The translations under genes and the position numbers were made by a program. The notes beneath the pieces were generated by a model. That model was given only the letters and a program-made list of their open reading frames with translations. It searched no databases and was not told the DNA's origin. Positions 1 through 8,755 of a stretch of 64,000 nucleotides of DNA are shown piece by piece. Source of the stretch: Nocardia anocheti (GTDB taxonomy: Bacteria > Actinomycetota > Actinomycetes > Mycobacteriales > Mycobacteriaceae); the NCBI RefSeq assembly GCF_029675105.1, contig NZ_JAQQFV010000005.1:124001-188000 (forward strand). The letters run 5' to 3'. Within the stretch, counting starts at the first letter, position 1, and every line of letters begins with the position of its first letter.

Positions 1-1446
1 GGCGCGGTGTATCTGGCCCGGCATCCCCGGCTTCCGCGCAGCGTCGCGGTGAAGGTGCTGGGGCACGGGATCTCCGTCGATCAGAAGGCCCGCAACGCCT
101 TCGAACGCGAAGCCTCGGTGGCCGCGCGTCTCGAGCATCCCCATATCGTCTCGGTCTACGACCGCAGCGGTCCCGACGATCCGGTGCTGTGGTTGTCGAT
201 GAAATACGTCCAGGGCGGCGACGCGCTGGGCCTGCTGGCGTCCGCGCCCGGCGGGCTGTCCCCGGACACGGCGCTGCGGCTGCTCCACGATGCCGCCGCC
301 GCACTGGATTTCGCGCATGCGCGAGGAGTTCTGCATCGCGACGTGAAACCCGCGAACCTGCTGATCGAACGCGACGCGGCGGGCCGGGAATCGGCACTAC
401 TCACCGATTTCGGCATCGCCCGCAGCCTCGACGACACCGTGACCCTGTCCGGCATGGCGGCGACCTTCGCCTACGCCGCCCCCGAACGATTCCAGGGCCT
501 GCCCGTCGATCACCGCGCCGACATCTACTCCCTCGGCTGCACGCTGTACCAACTGCTCACCGGAAAGCCCCCGTTCCCGCGCGGTTACCAGGCCGCCGTC
601 ATCGCCGCGCACCTCAGCGCACCCCCACCCCGCGCCACCGACCTGCGCCCCGAACTGCCCGCCGCCATCGACACGGTGATCGCCACCGCCATGGCGAAAC
701 GCCCGGAGGACCGGTTCGCCACCTGCGCGGCCCTGGCCACCGCGGCGACTCGGGCCTTGGAGAACATCGCACCGGACCGGCCCGCCGCGCCCTCGGCAGC
801 CGCGGCGCCTGCCGTCTCCTCGGGTGCCGGGATCGCCGCGCGGCCGGAACAGGCGGCGCGACGGCGCATTCCGCTCGTGCCGTGGACGCTCACCGCCGTG
901 TTGACGATGGCGACGGTCGCGCTGCTCGTGGTCATGACGACCACCGACCTGTTGCGGGCCGAGATGCCGCGTGTCTACAGCACGCAGAGTGTCGGGAACG
1001 CCTGTGAACTCATCGACACCGCGGCGATCGGCGAGTTCGGCGGATCGCTGGGCCGACCGCCCGCCCACTCCGAATCCGCGGACGCCGACCCGTATTCCAG
1101 TCATCACTGCTCGATCGGCTGGCGCTACGTGGCCGTCACCGTCTTGGTCCGGGTGGTGAACGACGGCCGCAGGCCCTCGAATTTCTATCAGGCCGCCCTG
1201 GAGTGGGCGCGCGGTTCGGCGGGCACACTGTCCGCCGACCGCCGCCTCGGCCTCGGCGACGACTCGTACTTCTATCTGCGCGCACCCGCGTATCCGTACG
1301 GTGCCACCTGCGATCTCGGCCTCATGGACGACAACGTGGTCGTCTCGGTCCGGCTGGCGACCGCCGAGGAATCGGGTGTGCAGGAAGCCGATCTCGCGAC
1401 CGCCTGTGAACACCAGGGCCGAACACTGTGGGAGCGCCTCGCATGA
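1..1446 (+). CDS. Membrane Ser/Thr protein kinase, 5' end outside the window
   Basis: PknB-type receptor kinase. The reading frame is open from base 1 and begins inside the glycine-rich loop (GAVYLARHPRLPR), so the true start lies upstream. Visible motifs are the ATP lysine in VAVKVLG, the catalytic loop HRDVKPANL and the DFGIA magnesium loop, followed by an activation segment and an APERF motif. An Ala/Pro-rich juxtamembrane stretch leads to one membrane helix (about visible residues 294-315) and an extracellular domain with four cysteines (CELID, HHCS, TCDLG, ACEHQ), probably two disulfides. It would phosphorylate cytosolic Ser/Thr targets in response to an unknown outside signal. Its stop overlaps the next start (ATGA), so the two are translationally coupled. 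Confidence 0.95.
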   Translation, partial: GAVYLARHPRLPRSVAVKVLGHGISVDQKARNAFEREASVAARLEHPHIVSVYDRSGPDDPVLWLSMKYVQGGDALGLLASAPGGLSPDTALRLLHDAAAALDFAHARGVLHRDVKPANLLIERDAAGRESALLTDFGIARSLDDTVTLSGMAATFAYAAPERFQGLPVDHRADIYSLGCTLYQLLTGKPPFPRGYQAAVIAAHLSAPPPRATDLRPELPAAIDTVIATAMAKRPEDRFATCAALATAATRALENIAPDRPAAPSAAAAPAVSSGAGIAARPEQAARRRIPLVPWTLTAVLTMATVALLVVMTTTDLLRAEMPRVYSTQSVGNACELIDTAAIGEFGGSLGRPPAHSESADADPYSSHHCSIGWRYVAVTVLVRVVNDGRRPSNFYQAALEWARGSAGTLSADRRLGLGDDSYFYLRAPAYPYGATCDLGLMDDNVVVSVRLATAEESGVQEADLATACEHQGRTLWERLA

Positions 1447-2069
1447 CATCTCGGAACCGGTCGGCGCTGCCGTGGCTCGCGACGGCGATCGCGGCGTGCG
1501 CGCTCGTCGTGGTCGTGGTGATCGCGGCCGCCATGTGGCTGGGGCGCGACACCACCACCGCCGAGCCGACCGAACCGATACCCGGTACCCCGGTCGACAC
1601 CCCCGGCTCGCAGAAATACCGCGACCACGGCCGTGGGAACTACTGCGAGCTGATGGACCTGGCGGAACTGACCCGCCACGGCAGCGCCGCGTGGCGGCAG
1701 ACCACCGCGACCAACGGCTACTGCGCCGGTGAGTTCGGTGATCTCCAGGTGTCGCTGAATGTGCGGGTCACCCGGCCGGACGGGGATCGGCGGCGGTCCC
1801 ACGATCAGTTCAAGGAACTCGTCGGCAACACCATCGCCGAGCCGGACGGCAGCTTCGAGTACCTGACCGGCCTCGGCGAGGACGCCTTCGTGGCTGCCGA
1901 GACCGGGGCGTTCGGCAGACCGCCGACCAAGGTGCGCATCGGCGTCCTGGACGAGAATCTGGAGATCGACACCACCCTCGTGGTCACGAGCGGTCGGATC
2001 ACGAGCGCGGAACTCCGCCAGCTGACCGAGCAGCACGTCCGCGCGGTGATGGGCAATGTGCTGGCCTGA
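1443..2069 (+). CDS. Stand-alone membrane-anchored sensor-like domain
   Basis: A 208-residue protein with one N-terminal membrane helix (about residues 12-35) and an extracellular domain. The domain begins with CELMDLAEL and carries a second cysteine in NGYCAGEFGD, then a LGEDAF motif. This resembles the CELIDTAAI ... C ... LGDDSY pattern of the extracellular part of the kinase just upstream, so I read it as a copy of that sensor without the kinase. The ATG overlaps the kinase stop (ATGA). A role as co-sensor or ligand-binding partner of the kinase is inference; a DUF3558-like lipoprotein relative is an alternative, but I see no lipobox cysteine. Confidence 0.8.
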   Translation: MTSRNRSALPWLATAIAACALVVVVVIAAAMWLGRDTTTAEPTEPIPGTPVDTPGSQKYRDHGRGNYCELMDLAELTRHGSAAWRQTTATNGYCAGEFGDLQVSLNVRVTRPDGDRRRSHDQFKELVGNTIAEPDGSFEYLTGLGEDAFVAAETGAFGRPPTKVRIGVLDENLEIDTTLVVTSGRITSAELRQLTEQHVRAVMGNVLA

Positions 2070-2081
2070 GTTGGGCCGCGC

Positions 2082-3152
2082 TCACCAGCGGAAGTCCACC
2101 GGTTCGGCGGCGTCGGTCGCGAGCAGTCGCAGGGACAGGGGTTCGATTCCCGGTTCGAATCGGACCGGGACGTCCGCTCGATCCCGGTGGTCGGTGTCGG
2201 GGGCGGTGTCCAGTCGGGCCAGGCGCACGCGCTGGAGCGAGTCCGCGCCGATGGTGTCGGAGGTGGAGGTGCGGGCGCTGAGCCAGGTGCCCTCGGGGGT
2301 GAATTCGATCCACGGGTCGGCCAGGGCGATCTCGCCGAGGTGGAAGCGGGTGGAGGCGACGACGGTGCCGCGGTAGCGGAGGGTGCCCAGGCCGGTCGAC
2401 GGGTCGAGGTCGGCGCCGTCGAGTTGGTAGGTCAACCGGCCGTCGCGCACCGCCGCGCCGTCGGTGCCGCTGAGGCTGCCCTGGAGGGGGCCGGTGACGG
2501 TACCGGCGAAATCGCGGGTGACGGCCCAGCTCAGGTCGGCCGGGGGTGGGGTCGGGGTGTTGGGGCCGGGCGTGGGGTCGAATCGCACCGGCACCGCCAA
2601 TTCCTGTGCGGCGTTGACCGATTCGGCCGCCGCGTAGGTGTAGACGCCGAATACCGCGTCGGCGGGTGTGGTGGCCGGGGCCTTCACTGTGAGGGTGGCC
2701 TCGAACCGGCCGTCACCTGTCAGCGGCACCCACTGCTTGCGCACGGTCCGCTGGAAATCGAACGGTACCTGCGGAATCCGCTCCAACGCCGACTGGCTCA
2801 GCACCCACTGGGCGACCGAACGATCGGCCGCCCGCGCCGAGGTGGGCGCCCCGCTCGACGGTTTCCATTCCGGCGCGAAGGCGCCGAAGGTCACGAAGGT
2901 CCCATGCGGAACCCCCGGCGGCACCGGCACCGGCAACCCGGACGTATTCGCCTCCGGATCGAACCCACTACCCCGCACCACGATCCGATCCCCGGGATGC
3001 ACCACACCCGCCCCGAGCGGCGTCCGCCCGTCCGCCGCGAACAACTCGATCGACGGCGCCCCGTCGACCGCCCCCACTGGCCCCGCCTGCGCCACCCCGA
3101 CCGCCATCAGCCCAGCGAACCCCACCACCAGCCACCGCAACCCAGTACTCAT
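2082..3152 (-). CDS. Exported HtaA-domain protein
   Basis: A 356-residue exported protein. Residues 1-29 form a signal peptide (VAQAGPVGA near the cleavage region). An Ig-like stretch with VVHPGDRIVVRGSGF follows, as in surface proteins. The C-terminal half (from about LSWAVTRDF at residue 205) looks like an HtaA domain: LSWAV opening, GxLTYQLDG, LRYRGTVxxSxxFHLGEIxLxDPWIEF. HtaA domains bind haem in corynebacterial haem uptake proteins, but I see no other haem-uptake genes here. No C-terminal anchor or LPxTG is visible. Translation starts at an ATG preceded by TAGGAT-N6, so the mRNA is probably leaderless. The gene converges on the stand-alone sensor gene. Confidence 0.8.
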   Translation of the reverse strand: MSTGLRWLVVGFAGLMAVGVAQAGPVGAVDGAPSIELFAADGRTPLGAGVVHPGDRIVVRGSGFDPEANTSGLPVPVPPGVPHGTFVTFGAFAPEWKPSSGAPTSARAADRSVAQWVLSQSALERIPQVPFDFQRTVRKQWVPLTGDGRFEATLTVKAPATTPADAVFGVYTYAAAESVNAAQELAVPVRFDPTPGPNTPTPPPADLSWAVTRDFAGTVTGPLQGSLSGTDGAAVRDGRLTYQLDGADLDPSTGLGTLRYRGTVVASTRFHLGEIALADPWIEFTPEGTWLSARTSTSDTIGADSLQRVRLARLDTAPDTDHRDRADVPVRFEPGIEPLSLRLLATDAAEPVDFRW

Positions 3153-3164
3153 AAGGGCATCCTA
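3153..3164 (-). promoter_or_regulatory. Leaderless -10 element of the HtaA-domain gene
   Basis: On the minus strand TAGGAT is followed by six bases (GCCCTT) and then the ATG, the actinobacterial leaderless layout in which the A of ATG is the first transcribed base. No well-placed Shine-Dalgarno sequence competes with it. Confidence 0.55.
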
Positions 3165-3200
3165 ACTCCCGAAGCTGGTCGTCTCACCCGGTGACGGTAT

Positions 3201-4193
3201 TCAACGGCGGAGTGACGTATACCGTGCCCTGCATTCTTCGCATTCTTGGAGTTCCGCGTGGTCCTGCGTAGGTACGAAGAAGACGCCGCACAGCGCCCGG
3301 GAGGCTGTGCCTTCGATCATCGCCGCCGCGAGATGCTCGACATGCACGCGGTGACCGACGGTGCCGGGCTCCTGCGGTAGCAGTTCGTCGTGAGCTGAGG
3401 CGCTGCGCAGGCGGTCGAGCTGCGCGAGGCTGTAGCCGTGCTCAGCAATCGTCGAGAACGTCGCACCGAACCGGTCCCAGCTCTGCACGGGTGGCGAGAG
3501 GGAAACCAGTACGCGCGCCGTCAGTAGCCAGCCGAGATTGCTCGCCGCGAATTCGTTGTCGATGCGCAGGTCCACGACGAGCTCCTCACAGTCGTCGACG
3601 TACGCGACCGTGACCGCGGCACTCGCCATCGCGGTCGACCTCGTCGGGTGTGGGAGGTTCCAGCGATAAACGCCACTCTCGGTCGCGGTCCCGAGCGCGG
3701 CGGCGGCTTCCTGCTGTATCCGCAACTCCCACTGGGTGATCAGCCACGCCGCCTTCTCTGTCTTGAACAACGTGAGATCGAGTTCAGTGGGTAGTAGCTC
3801 GGAACCCCCGGTGCGGCCGACAAGCGAGCCGAGCCATTGATAGAAGTCCGCCTCGTCTTTGTGTCCGCCTTTGGCAAGGCCTGCGGCGCAGATCCAGCGA
3901 ACCCCGGTCTCCGGGTCGGTCCACAGGCCCGCGCGCCATTGAGAGTTACGCAACTCTTGCAGTCTCAGATCACCCGAACAGGTGATCAGGCGAGGTGCCG
4001 GATCATTGGCGGGGTCGGCGCCGTACAACTCTGCGGCTTTGCGCAACAGTGGGTGGGGGAGCTCGGTGAAGGGATGGAGGTCCTGCCATCGGCTCTCCGT
4101 CACCGCTCGTAACGCGTGGGGCTCGGTCCAATCCGTGGAGAGGTCATCTTCCAGCACGCGGACGGTGGGCCGGGCGCGACGGTAGGGAGGCAC
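3201..4193 (-). CDS. Unknown protein with C-terminal CxxC motif (DUF3039-like tail)
   Basis: A 330-residue cytosolic protein of unknown function. Residues 60-120 hold a compact region (LITCSGDLRLQELRNSQWRAGLWTDPETGVRWICAAGLAKGGHKDEADFY). The C-terminus, HVEHLAAAMIEG...RALCGVFFVPTQDHAELQECEECRARY, has three cysteines arranged like the DUF3039 zinc-ribbon-type tail (CG...VPTxD...CxxC). There is no signal peptide or membrane helix. The start is a GTG with only a weak ribosome site, 68 nt downstream of the HTH gene, suggesting an operon. Pairs of an excisionase-like HTH protein with a downstream effector are often toxin-antitoxin-like, but nothing in this protein identifies a toxin fold. Confidence 0.7.
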   Translation of the reverse strand: MPPYRRARPTVRVLEDDLSTDWTEPHALRAVTESRWQDLHPFTELPHPLLRKAAELYGADPANDPAPRLITCSGDLRLQELRNSQWRAGLWTDPETGVRWICAAGLAKGGHKDEADFYQWLGSLVGRTGGSELLPTELDLTLFKTEKAAWLITQWELRIQQEAAAALGTATESGVYRWNLPHPTRSTAMASAAVTVAYVDDCEELVVDLRIDNEFAASNLGWLLTARVLVSLSPPVQSWDRFGATFSTIAEHGYSLAQLDRLRSASAHDELLPQEPGTVGHRVHVEHLAAAMIEGTASRALCGVFFVPTQDHAELQECEECRARYTSLRR

Positions 4194-4261
4194 GGGGTGA
4201 TGTTGCCAGGGTGGATTCCCGTGTCCCAGCCGTCGAGACGCTACTCACCGGTTATGTGGGC

Positions 4262-4672
4262 TCAGATCTCGTCGAGAAGCTCGCGGACGGCCCCGGCGCG
4301 GACGCGGTCGATGTGCGCGAAGCGCTCGGCGAGTTCGCGGCGGTCACGCTGGCGAGCGCGTTCGAATTCGATGATGTCCTCGAGCTTGATCCGGCGGTCG
4401 CGGCCGACACGGAACGAGGGTAGTTCGCCGGAGTCGAGCAACTTGTAGAGGTGGGTGCGACTCATGCCCAGGCGCTGTGCCACCTGACTGGGTGTCCAAG
4501 GCTCGGCGATGTCGACGAGGGCGACATCCGTACCCGCGGCGACGTTGCTGATCAGCGCCAGCAGCAGTTCGCGCAACTCCGAGGGGGCGAGGTCGTTCAC
4601 CAGCGTCTCGACCTTCGCCAGCTCGGTCGCGGAGACATGGCCTGCGTCGACGCGATGAAGCGTGGATGTCAT
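4262..4672 (-). CDS. Excisionase/MerR-like HTH DNA-binding protein
   Basis: A 136-residue DNA-binding protein. Residues 60-115 form an excisionase-type winged HTH (WTPSQVAQRLGMSRTHLYKLLDSGELPSFRVGRDRRIKLEDIIEFER). The preceding ELRELLLALISNVAAG looks like a helical dimerisation segment. The chosen ATG has a GGGAGG ribosome site about 8 nt upstream; a longer frame upstream is not supported. The promoter region carries two copies of an inverted-repeat motif (4712-4743), a likely operator and plausibly autoregulatory. It is first in a probable two-gene operon with the unknown CxxC protein. Confidence 0.85.
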   Translation of the reverse strand: MTSTLHRVDAGHVSATELAKVETLVNDLAPSELRELLLALISNVAAGTDVALVDIAEPWTPSQVAQRLGMSRTHLYKLLDSGELPSFRVGRDRRIKLEDIIEFERARQRDRRELAERFAHIDRVRAGAVRELLDEI

Positions 4673-4711
4673 TCGACAGCCCTCCCGAATCTTCAGCCAG
4701 CCGAGCAGGCA

Positions 4712-4745
4712 GATGTCACAGATGAAATCGATGTCACAGATGACA
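4712..4745 (-). promoter_or_regulatory. Two-copy operator upstream of the HTH gene
   Basis: The 14-bp sequence GATGTCACAGATGA occurs perfectly at 4712-4725 and again at 4730-4743, centres 18 bp apart. The second copy extends to a perfect TGTCA-CAGA-TGACA inverted repeat (4732-4745); the first is TGTCA-CAGA-TGAAA. It lies 40-75 bp upstream of the HTH start, where an autoregulated operator would be expected. Confidence 0.6.
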
Positions 4746-4790
4746 ATACGTGCGAAGGAGTGCCGGGTCAACACACCCCGGGTCACAACA

Positions 4791-4828
4791 CAGTTGGGGT
4801 GGGGCCTTGGATGGCCCCACCCCAACTG
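4791..4828. terminator. Strong hairpin downstream of kgd
   Basis: A perfect 16-bp stem, CAGTTGGGGTGGGGCC and its reverse complement, with a 6-nt loop (TTGGAT). It sits 15 nt beyond the kgd stop and is probably its terminator. There is no clear U-tract, as is common in actinobacteria; on the minus strand the following sequence is TTGTGTTGTG. Confidence 0.75.
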
Positions 4829-4843
4829 TTGCGGTTCTAGGAA

Positions 4844-7800
4844 CTACGTGGTCGGTTCGAAGGCCTCGGCGATGATCTCGGCCTGTTCGACGGCGTGGAC
4901 CTTGGACGAGCCCGAGGAGGGGGCCGACATGGCGCGGCGGGAGATGCGGCGCAGTTTGCCCAGGTGGTCGGGGAGGACCTCGGGGAGGTTGAGGCCGAAG
5001 AAGGGCCAGGCGCCCTGGTTGGCCGGTTCCTCCTGGACCCAGGCGATGTCGGTCGCGTTGGGGTACTTGGCCAGTGCCTCGTTGAGGCGGTAGGTCGGGA
5101 TCGGGTAGAGCTGTTCGATCCGGACGATGGCCACGTCCTCGCGCTTGTGCTTGGCCTTCTCCGCGGCGAGCTCGTAGTAGAGCTTGCCCGAGGTCAGCAG
5201 GATGCGCTTGACCTTGGCGGTGTCGCCGACGCCCTGTTCGTAGGTGGGCTCGTCGAACACCGAGCGGAACTTGGACTCGGTGAAGTCCTTGATGTCGGAG
5301 ACCACGGCCTTGTTGCGCAGCATCGACTTCGGGGTGAAGACGATGAGCGGACGACGGATGCCGTCGAGGGCGTGGCGACGCAGCAGGTGGAAGTAGTTCG
5401 CCGGGGTGGACGGCACCGCCACGGTCATCGAACCCTCCGCGCACAGCTGCAGGAAGCGCTCGATACGACCGGAGGTGTGGTCGGGGCCCTGGCCCTCGTG
5501 GCCGTGCGGCAGCAGCAGCACCACGTCGGAGAGCTGGCCCCACTTGGCCTCACCGGAGGAGATGAACTCATCGATGATCGACTGCGCGCCGTTGACGAAG
5601 TCACCGAACTGCGCTTCCCACAGCACCAGGGCGTTCGGATTGCCCAGGGAGTAGCCGTATTCGAAGCCGACCGCGGCGTACTCGCTCAGCGCCGAGTCGT
5701 GCACCGCGAACCAGCCCGGCTTCTCCGAGCCGATGTTGTGCAGCGGGGTGTACTCGTCGGCGTTGACGCGGTCGATGATCACCGCGTGGCGCTGGGTGAA
5801 GGTGCCGCGGCGCGAGTCCTGACCGGTCAGGCGCACGTCGTGGCCCTGGTCGATCAGGGTGCCGAAGGCCATCAGCTCGGCGAAGGCCCAGTCGACCTTG
5901 CCCTCGTAGGCCATCTCGCGGCGCTTTTCCAGCACCGGCTTGACGCGCGGGTGCACGTTGAAGCCGTCGGGCGGGGTGTTGAACGCGTCGCCGATGCGCT
6001 GCAGGATCGACTTGTCGACGGCGGTCTGCACGGTGGCAGGCACCTTCTGGTCGTCCTCGACCGACTCCGAGGGCTCCGGGCTGTACTTCTCCAGCTCACG
6101 GACCTCGTTGAACACGCGCTCGAGCTGCCCCTGGTAGTCGCGCAGCGCGTCCTCGGCCTCTTTCATGGAGATGTCGCCACGACCGATCAGCGATTCGGTG
6201 TAGGCCTTGCGGACCGAACGCTTGGTGTCGATGACGTCGTACATCTCCGGCTGGGTCATCGAGGGGTCGTCGCCCTCGTTGTGGCCCCGGCGGCGGTAGC
6301 AGACAAGGTCGATGACGACGTCCTTGCGGAACTTCTGGCGGAAGTCGACCGCCAGGCGCGCGACCCAGTCGCACGCCTCCGGGTCGTCACCGTTGACGTG
6401 GAAGATCGGCGCGCCGATGAACTTCGCGATGTCGGTGGAGTACTCGGTGGAGCGGCTGTTCTCCGGCGCGGTGGTGAAGCCGATCTGGTTGTTCACCACG
6501 ATGTGGATGGTGCCGCCGACGCGGTAACCGCGCAGGCCCGAGAGGTTCAGCGTCTCGGCGACCACGCCCTGACCGGCGAACGCGGCGTCACCGTGCAGCA
6601 TCAGCGGCATGACCGAGAAGCCCTCGGGGCCGTCACCCTTGTCGAGCAGGTCCTGCTTGGCGCGCACCAGACCCTCGAGCACCGGGTCGACCGCCTCGAG
6701 GTGCGAGGGGTTGGCGGTGAGCGAGACGGCGATCTCGTTGTCGCCGAACATCTGCAGGTACTGGCCCTCGGCGCCGAGGTGGTACTTCACGTCACCGGAG
6801 CCGTGGGTGGCCGCCGGGTTCATGTTGCCCTCGAACTCGGTGAAGATCTTCGAGTAAGGCTTGCCGACGATATTGGCCAGCACGTTGAGGCGGCCGCGGT
6901 GCGGCATACCGATGACGACCTCGTCGAGCGAGTGCTCGGCGCACTGGTCGATGGTGGCGTCCATCATCGGGATGACGGCCTCGGCGCCCTCGAGCGAGAA
7001 GCGCTTCTGGCCGACGTACTTGGTCTGCAGGAAGGTCTCGAACGCCTCGGCGGCGTTGAGTCGGTTCAGGATGTACTTCTGCTGCGCGACAGTCGGTTTG
7101 ACGTGCTTCTGCTCGACCCGGTCCTGGATCCACTGCAGCTGGTCGGTCTCGAGGATGTGGGTGTACTCCACACCGACGTGGCGGCAGTACGCGTCGCGCA
7201 GGATGGAGAGCACATCGCGCAGCTTCATCCGCTCCTGGCCGTGGAAACCCGCGACGTTGAAGGTGCGGTCGAGGTCCCACAGGGTCAGGCCGTGCTGGGT
7301 GACGTCGAGGTCGGGGTGGCTGCGGAACTTGTCCTTGACCAGGCGCAGCGGATCGGTGTCGGCCATCAGGTGACCGCGGTTGCGGTAAGCCGCGATCAGC
7401 TCGAGCACGCGGGCGCTCTTGTCGACGCCGCGCTCGCTGATGTCCTTGCGCCAGCGCACCGGCTCGTACGGCACGCCGAGGCCGTGGAAGATCTCGTCGT
7501 AGAACTCGTCGGAGATCAGCAGGTTGTGGATGGTGCGCAGGAAGTCGCCGGACTCGGCGCCCTGGATGATGCGGTGGTCGTAGGTCGAGGTGAGCGTCAT
7601 CAGCTTGCCCACGCCGATGTCGGCGATGCGCTCGTCGCTCATGCCCTGGAACTCGGCCGGGTACTCCATCGCGCCCGCGCCGATGATCGCGCCCTGGCCC
7701 GGCATCAGACGCGGCACCGAGTGCACGGTGCCGATGGTGCCCGGGTTGGTCAGCGAGATGGTGACGCCGGAGAAGTCGTCGGCGCCGAGCTTGCCCTCGC

Positions 7801-8629
7801 GGGCGCGGCGGACGATGTCCTCGTAGGCGGTGTGGAACTGGCCGAAGCTCATGTCCTCGGTGCCCTTGATGGCCGCGACCACCAGCGAGCGGTTGCCGTC
7901 CTTGCCCGCCAGGTCGATGGCCAGGCCCAGGTTGGTGTGGGCCGGGGTGATGGCGTTGGGCTTGCCGTCGATCTCGGCGAAGTGGCGGTTCATGTTCGGG
8001 AACGCCTTGACCGCCTGCACGATCGCGTAGCCGAGCAGATGGGTGAAGGAGATCTTGCCGCCGCGGGTGCGGGCCAGGTGGTTGTTGATCACCTGACGGT
8101 TGTCGATCATCAGCTTGGCCGGGATCGCGCGCACCGAGGTCGCGGTGGGGATGGTCAGCGAGGCCGACATGTTCTTGGCGATGGCGGCGGCCGGGCCACG
8201 CAGCACCTTGGACTCGTCGGCGGCGGCCGGGGCCTTGGGCGCGGTGGTGGCCGGTGCGTTCGACACCGGGGCAGGGGTGGTCTGCGGTGCGCGCACGGTC
8301 GCGGCGGGCGCGGGCTTGGCGGCGGCCGGAGCGGGCTTCGCGGCGGGCGCGGGCTGCTTCGCGGCGGGTGCTGCCTGCTGCGCGGCGGGCTTGGGCGCGG
8401 GCGCGGTGGCCACGGCCGCCTTCGGCGCGGCGGGGGCCGCGGCGGCGGGAGCCTGCGCCTGGTTGTTACCGGACTCGCTCGCTTCGGGGGTGTAATCCGC
8501 GAGGAACTCGTGCCAACTGGCGTCGACCGAGGACGGGTCCTGTTTGAACTTCTGATACATCTCGTCGACTAGCCACTGGTTCTGTCCGAACTGGGAAGTT
8601 GAGCTGCTCACAGCTGGTGTTCGCCTCAT
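4844..8629 (-). CDS. kgd: Multifunctional 2-oxoglutarate metabolism enzyme (decarboxylase / dehydrogenase E1-E2)
   Basis: Actinobacterial Kgd/OdhA enzyme of 1261 residues acting on 2-oxoglutarate in the TCA cycle: thiamine-diphosphate-dependent decarboxylation, carboligation, and E1 activity of the oxoglutarate dehydrogenase complex. The N-terminal motif ([17 protein letters not shown]) resembles other Kgd proteins. An Ala/Pro linker (about residues 55-140) follows. Next comes an E2-like acyltransferase domain (about 145-385) with the [14 protein letters not shown] active-site segment. The E1 part has [13 protein letters not shown], the diphosphate-binding [17 protein letters not shown], and [17 protein letters not shown]. 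The frame opens at ATG; an in-frame GTG six codons later is an equally plausible start (GAGG 13 nt upstream). An AT-rich inverted repeat upstream (8709-8726) may be its operator. Confidence 0.97.
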   Translation of the reverse strand: MRRTPAVSSSTSQFGQNQWLVDEMYQKFKQDPSSVDASWHEFLADYTPEASESGNNQAQAPAAAAPAAPKAAVATAPAPKPAAQQAAPAAKQPAPAAKPAPAAAKPAPAATVRAPQTTPAPVSNAPATTAPKAPAAADESKVLRGPAAAIAKNMSASLTIPTATSVRAIPAKLMIDNRQVINNHLARTRGGKISFTHLLGYAIVQAVKAFPNMNRHFAEIDGKPNAITPAHTNLGLAIDLAGKDGNRSLVVAAIKGTEDMSFGQFHTAYEDIVRRAREGKLGADDFSGVTISLTNPGTIGTVHSVPRLMPGQGAIIGAGAMEYPAEFQGMSDERIADIGVGKLMTLTSTYDHRIIQGAESGDFLRTIHNLLISDEFYDEIFHGLGVPYEPVRWRKDISERGVDKSARVLELIAAYRNRGHLMADTDPLRLVKDKFRSHPDLDVTQHGLTLWDLDRTFNVAGFHGQERMKLRDVLSILRDAYCRHVGVEYTHILETDQLQWIQDRVEQKHVKPTVAQQKYILNRLNAAEAFETFLQTKYVGQKRFSLEGAEAVIPMMDATIDQCAEHSLDEVVIGMPHRGRLNVLANIVGKPYSKIFTEFEGNMNPAATHGSGDVKYHLGAEGQYLQMFGDNEIAVSLTANPSHLEAVDPVLEGLVRAKQDLLDKGDGPEGFSVMPLMLHGDAAFAGQGVVAETLNLSGLRGYRVGGTIHIVVNNQIGFTTAPENSRSTEYSTDIAKFIGAPIFHVNGDDPEACDWVARLAVDFRQKFRKDVVIDLVCYRRRGHNEGDDPSMTQPEMYDVIDTKRSVRKAYTESLIGRGDISMKEAEDALRDYQGQLERVFNEVRELEKYSPEPSESVEDDQKVPATVQTAVDKSILQRIGDAFNTPPDGFNVHPRVKPVLEKRREMAYEGKVDWAFAELMAFGTLIDQGHDVRLTGQDSRRGTFTQRHAVIIDRVNADEYTPLHNIGSEKPGWFAVHDSALSEYAAVGFEYGYSLGNPNALVLWEAQFGDFVNGAQSIIDEFISSGEAKWGQLSDVVLLLPHGHEGQGPDHTSGRIERFLQLCAEGSMTVAVPSTPANYFHLLRRHALDGIRRPLIVFTPKSMLRNKAVVSDIKDFTESKFRSVFDEPTYEQGVGDTAKVKRILLTSGKLYYELAAEKAKHKREDVAIVRIEQLYPIPTYRLNEALAKYPNATDIAWVQEEPANQGAWPFFGLNLPEVLPDHLGKLRRISRRAMSAPSSGSSKVHAVEQAEIIAEAFEPTT

Positions 8630-8708
8630 TTCGTTCTTCGCGCTGCGACGTTTGTGACGTGCCCGGCAGGGGTATCAGCGGATGGCTGCCGATGCGCCCT
8701 CACCGAGC

Positions 8709-8726
8709 ATATGCCCAGCGGCATAT
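8709..8726 (-). promoter_or_regulatory. Inverted repeat in the kgd promoter region
   Basis: ATATGCC-CAGC-GGCATAT is a perfect 7-bp inverted repeat with a 4-bp spacer, about 80 bp upstream of the kgd start in the 126-bp gap after the ABC exporter. Its AT content stands out from the surroundings. It could be a regulator site or contain a -10 element. Confidence 0.4.
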
Positions 8727-8755
8727 CGGCGTTGCTACTGACCCGATCTCCTCAC

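Noticed and set aside
3201..4672. Toxin-antitoxin system call for the HTH and CxxC genes
   Set aside because: The HTH protein fits an antitoxin-like regulator, but the partner shows no known toxin motif, so only a finding is recorded.
4895..8572. Open frame of 1225 codons on the plus strand opposite kgd
   Set aside because: It mirrors the third-position GC bias of kgd; its translation is low-complexity Val/Gly/Arg/Asp/Leu/His with no family motif.
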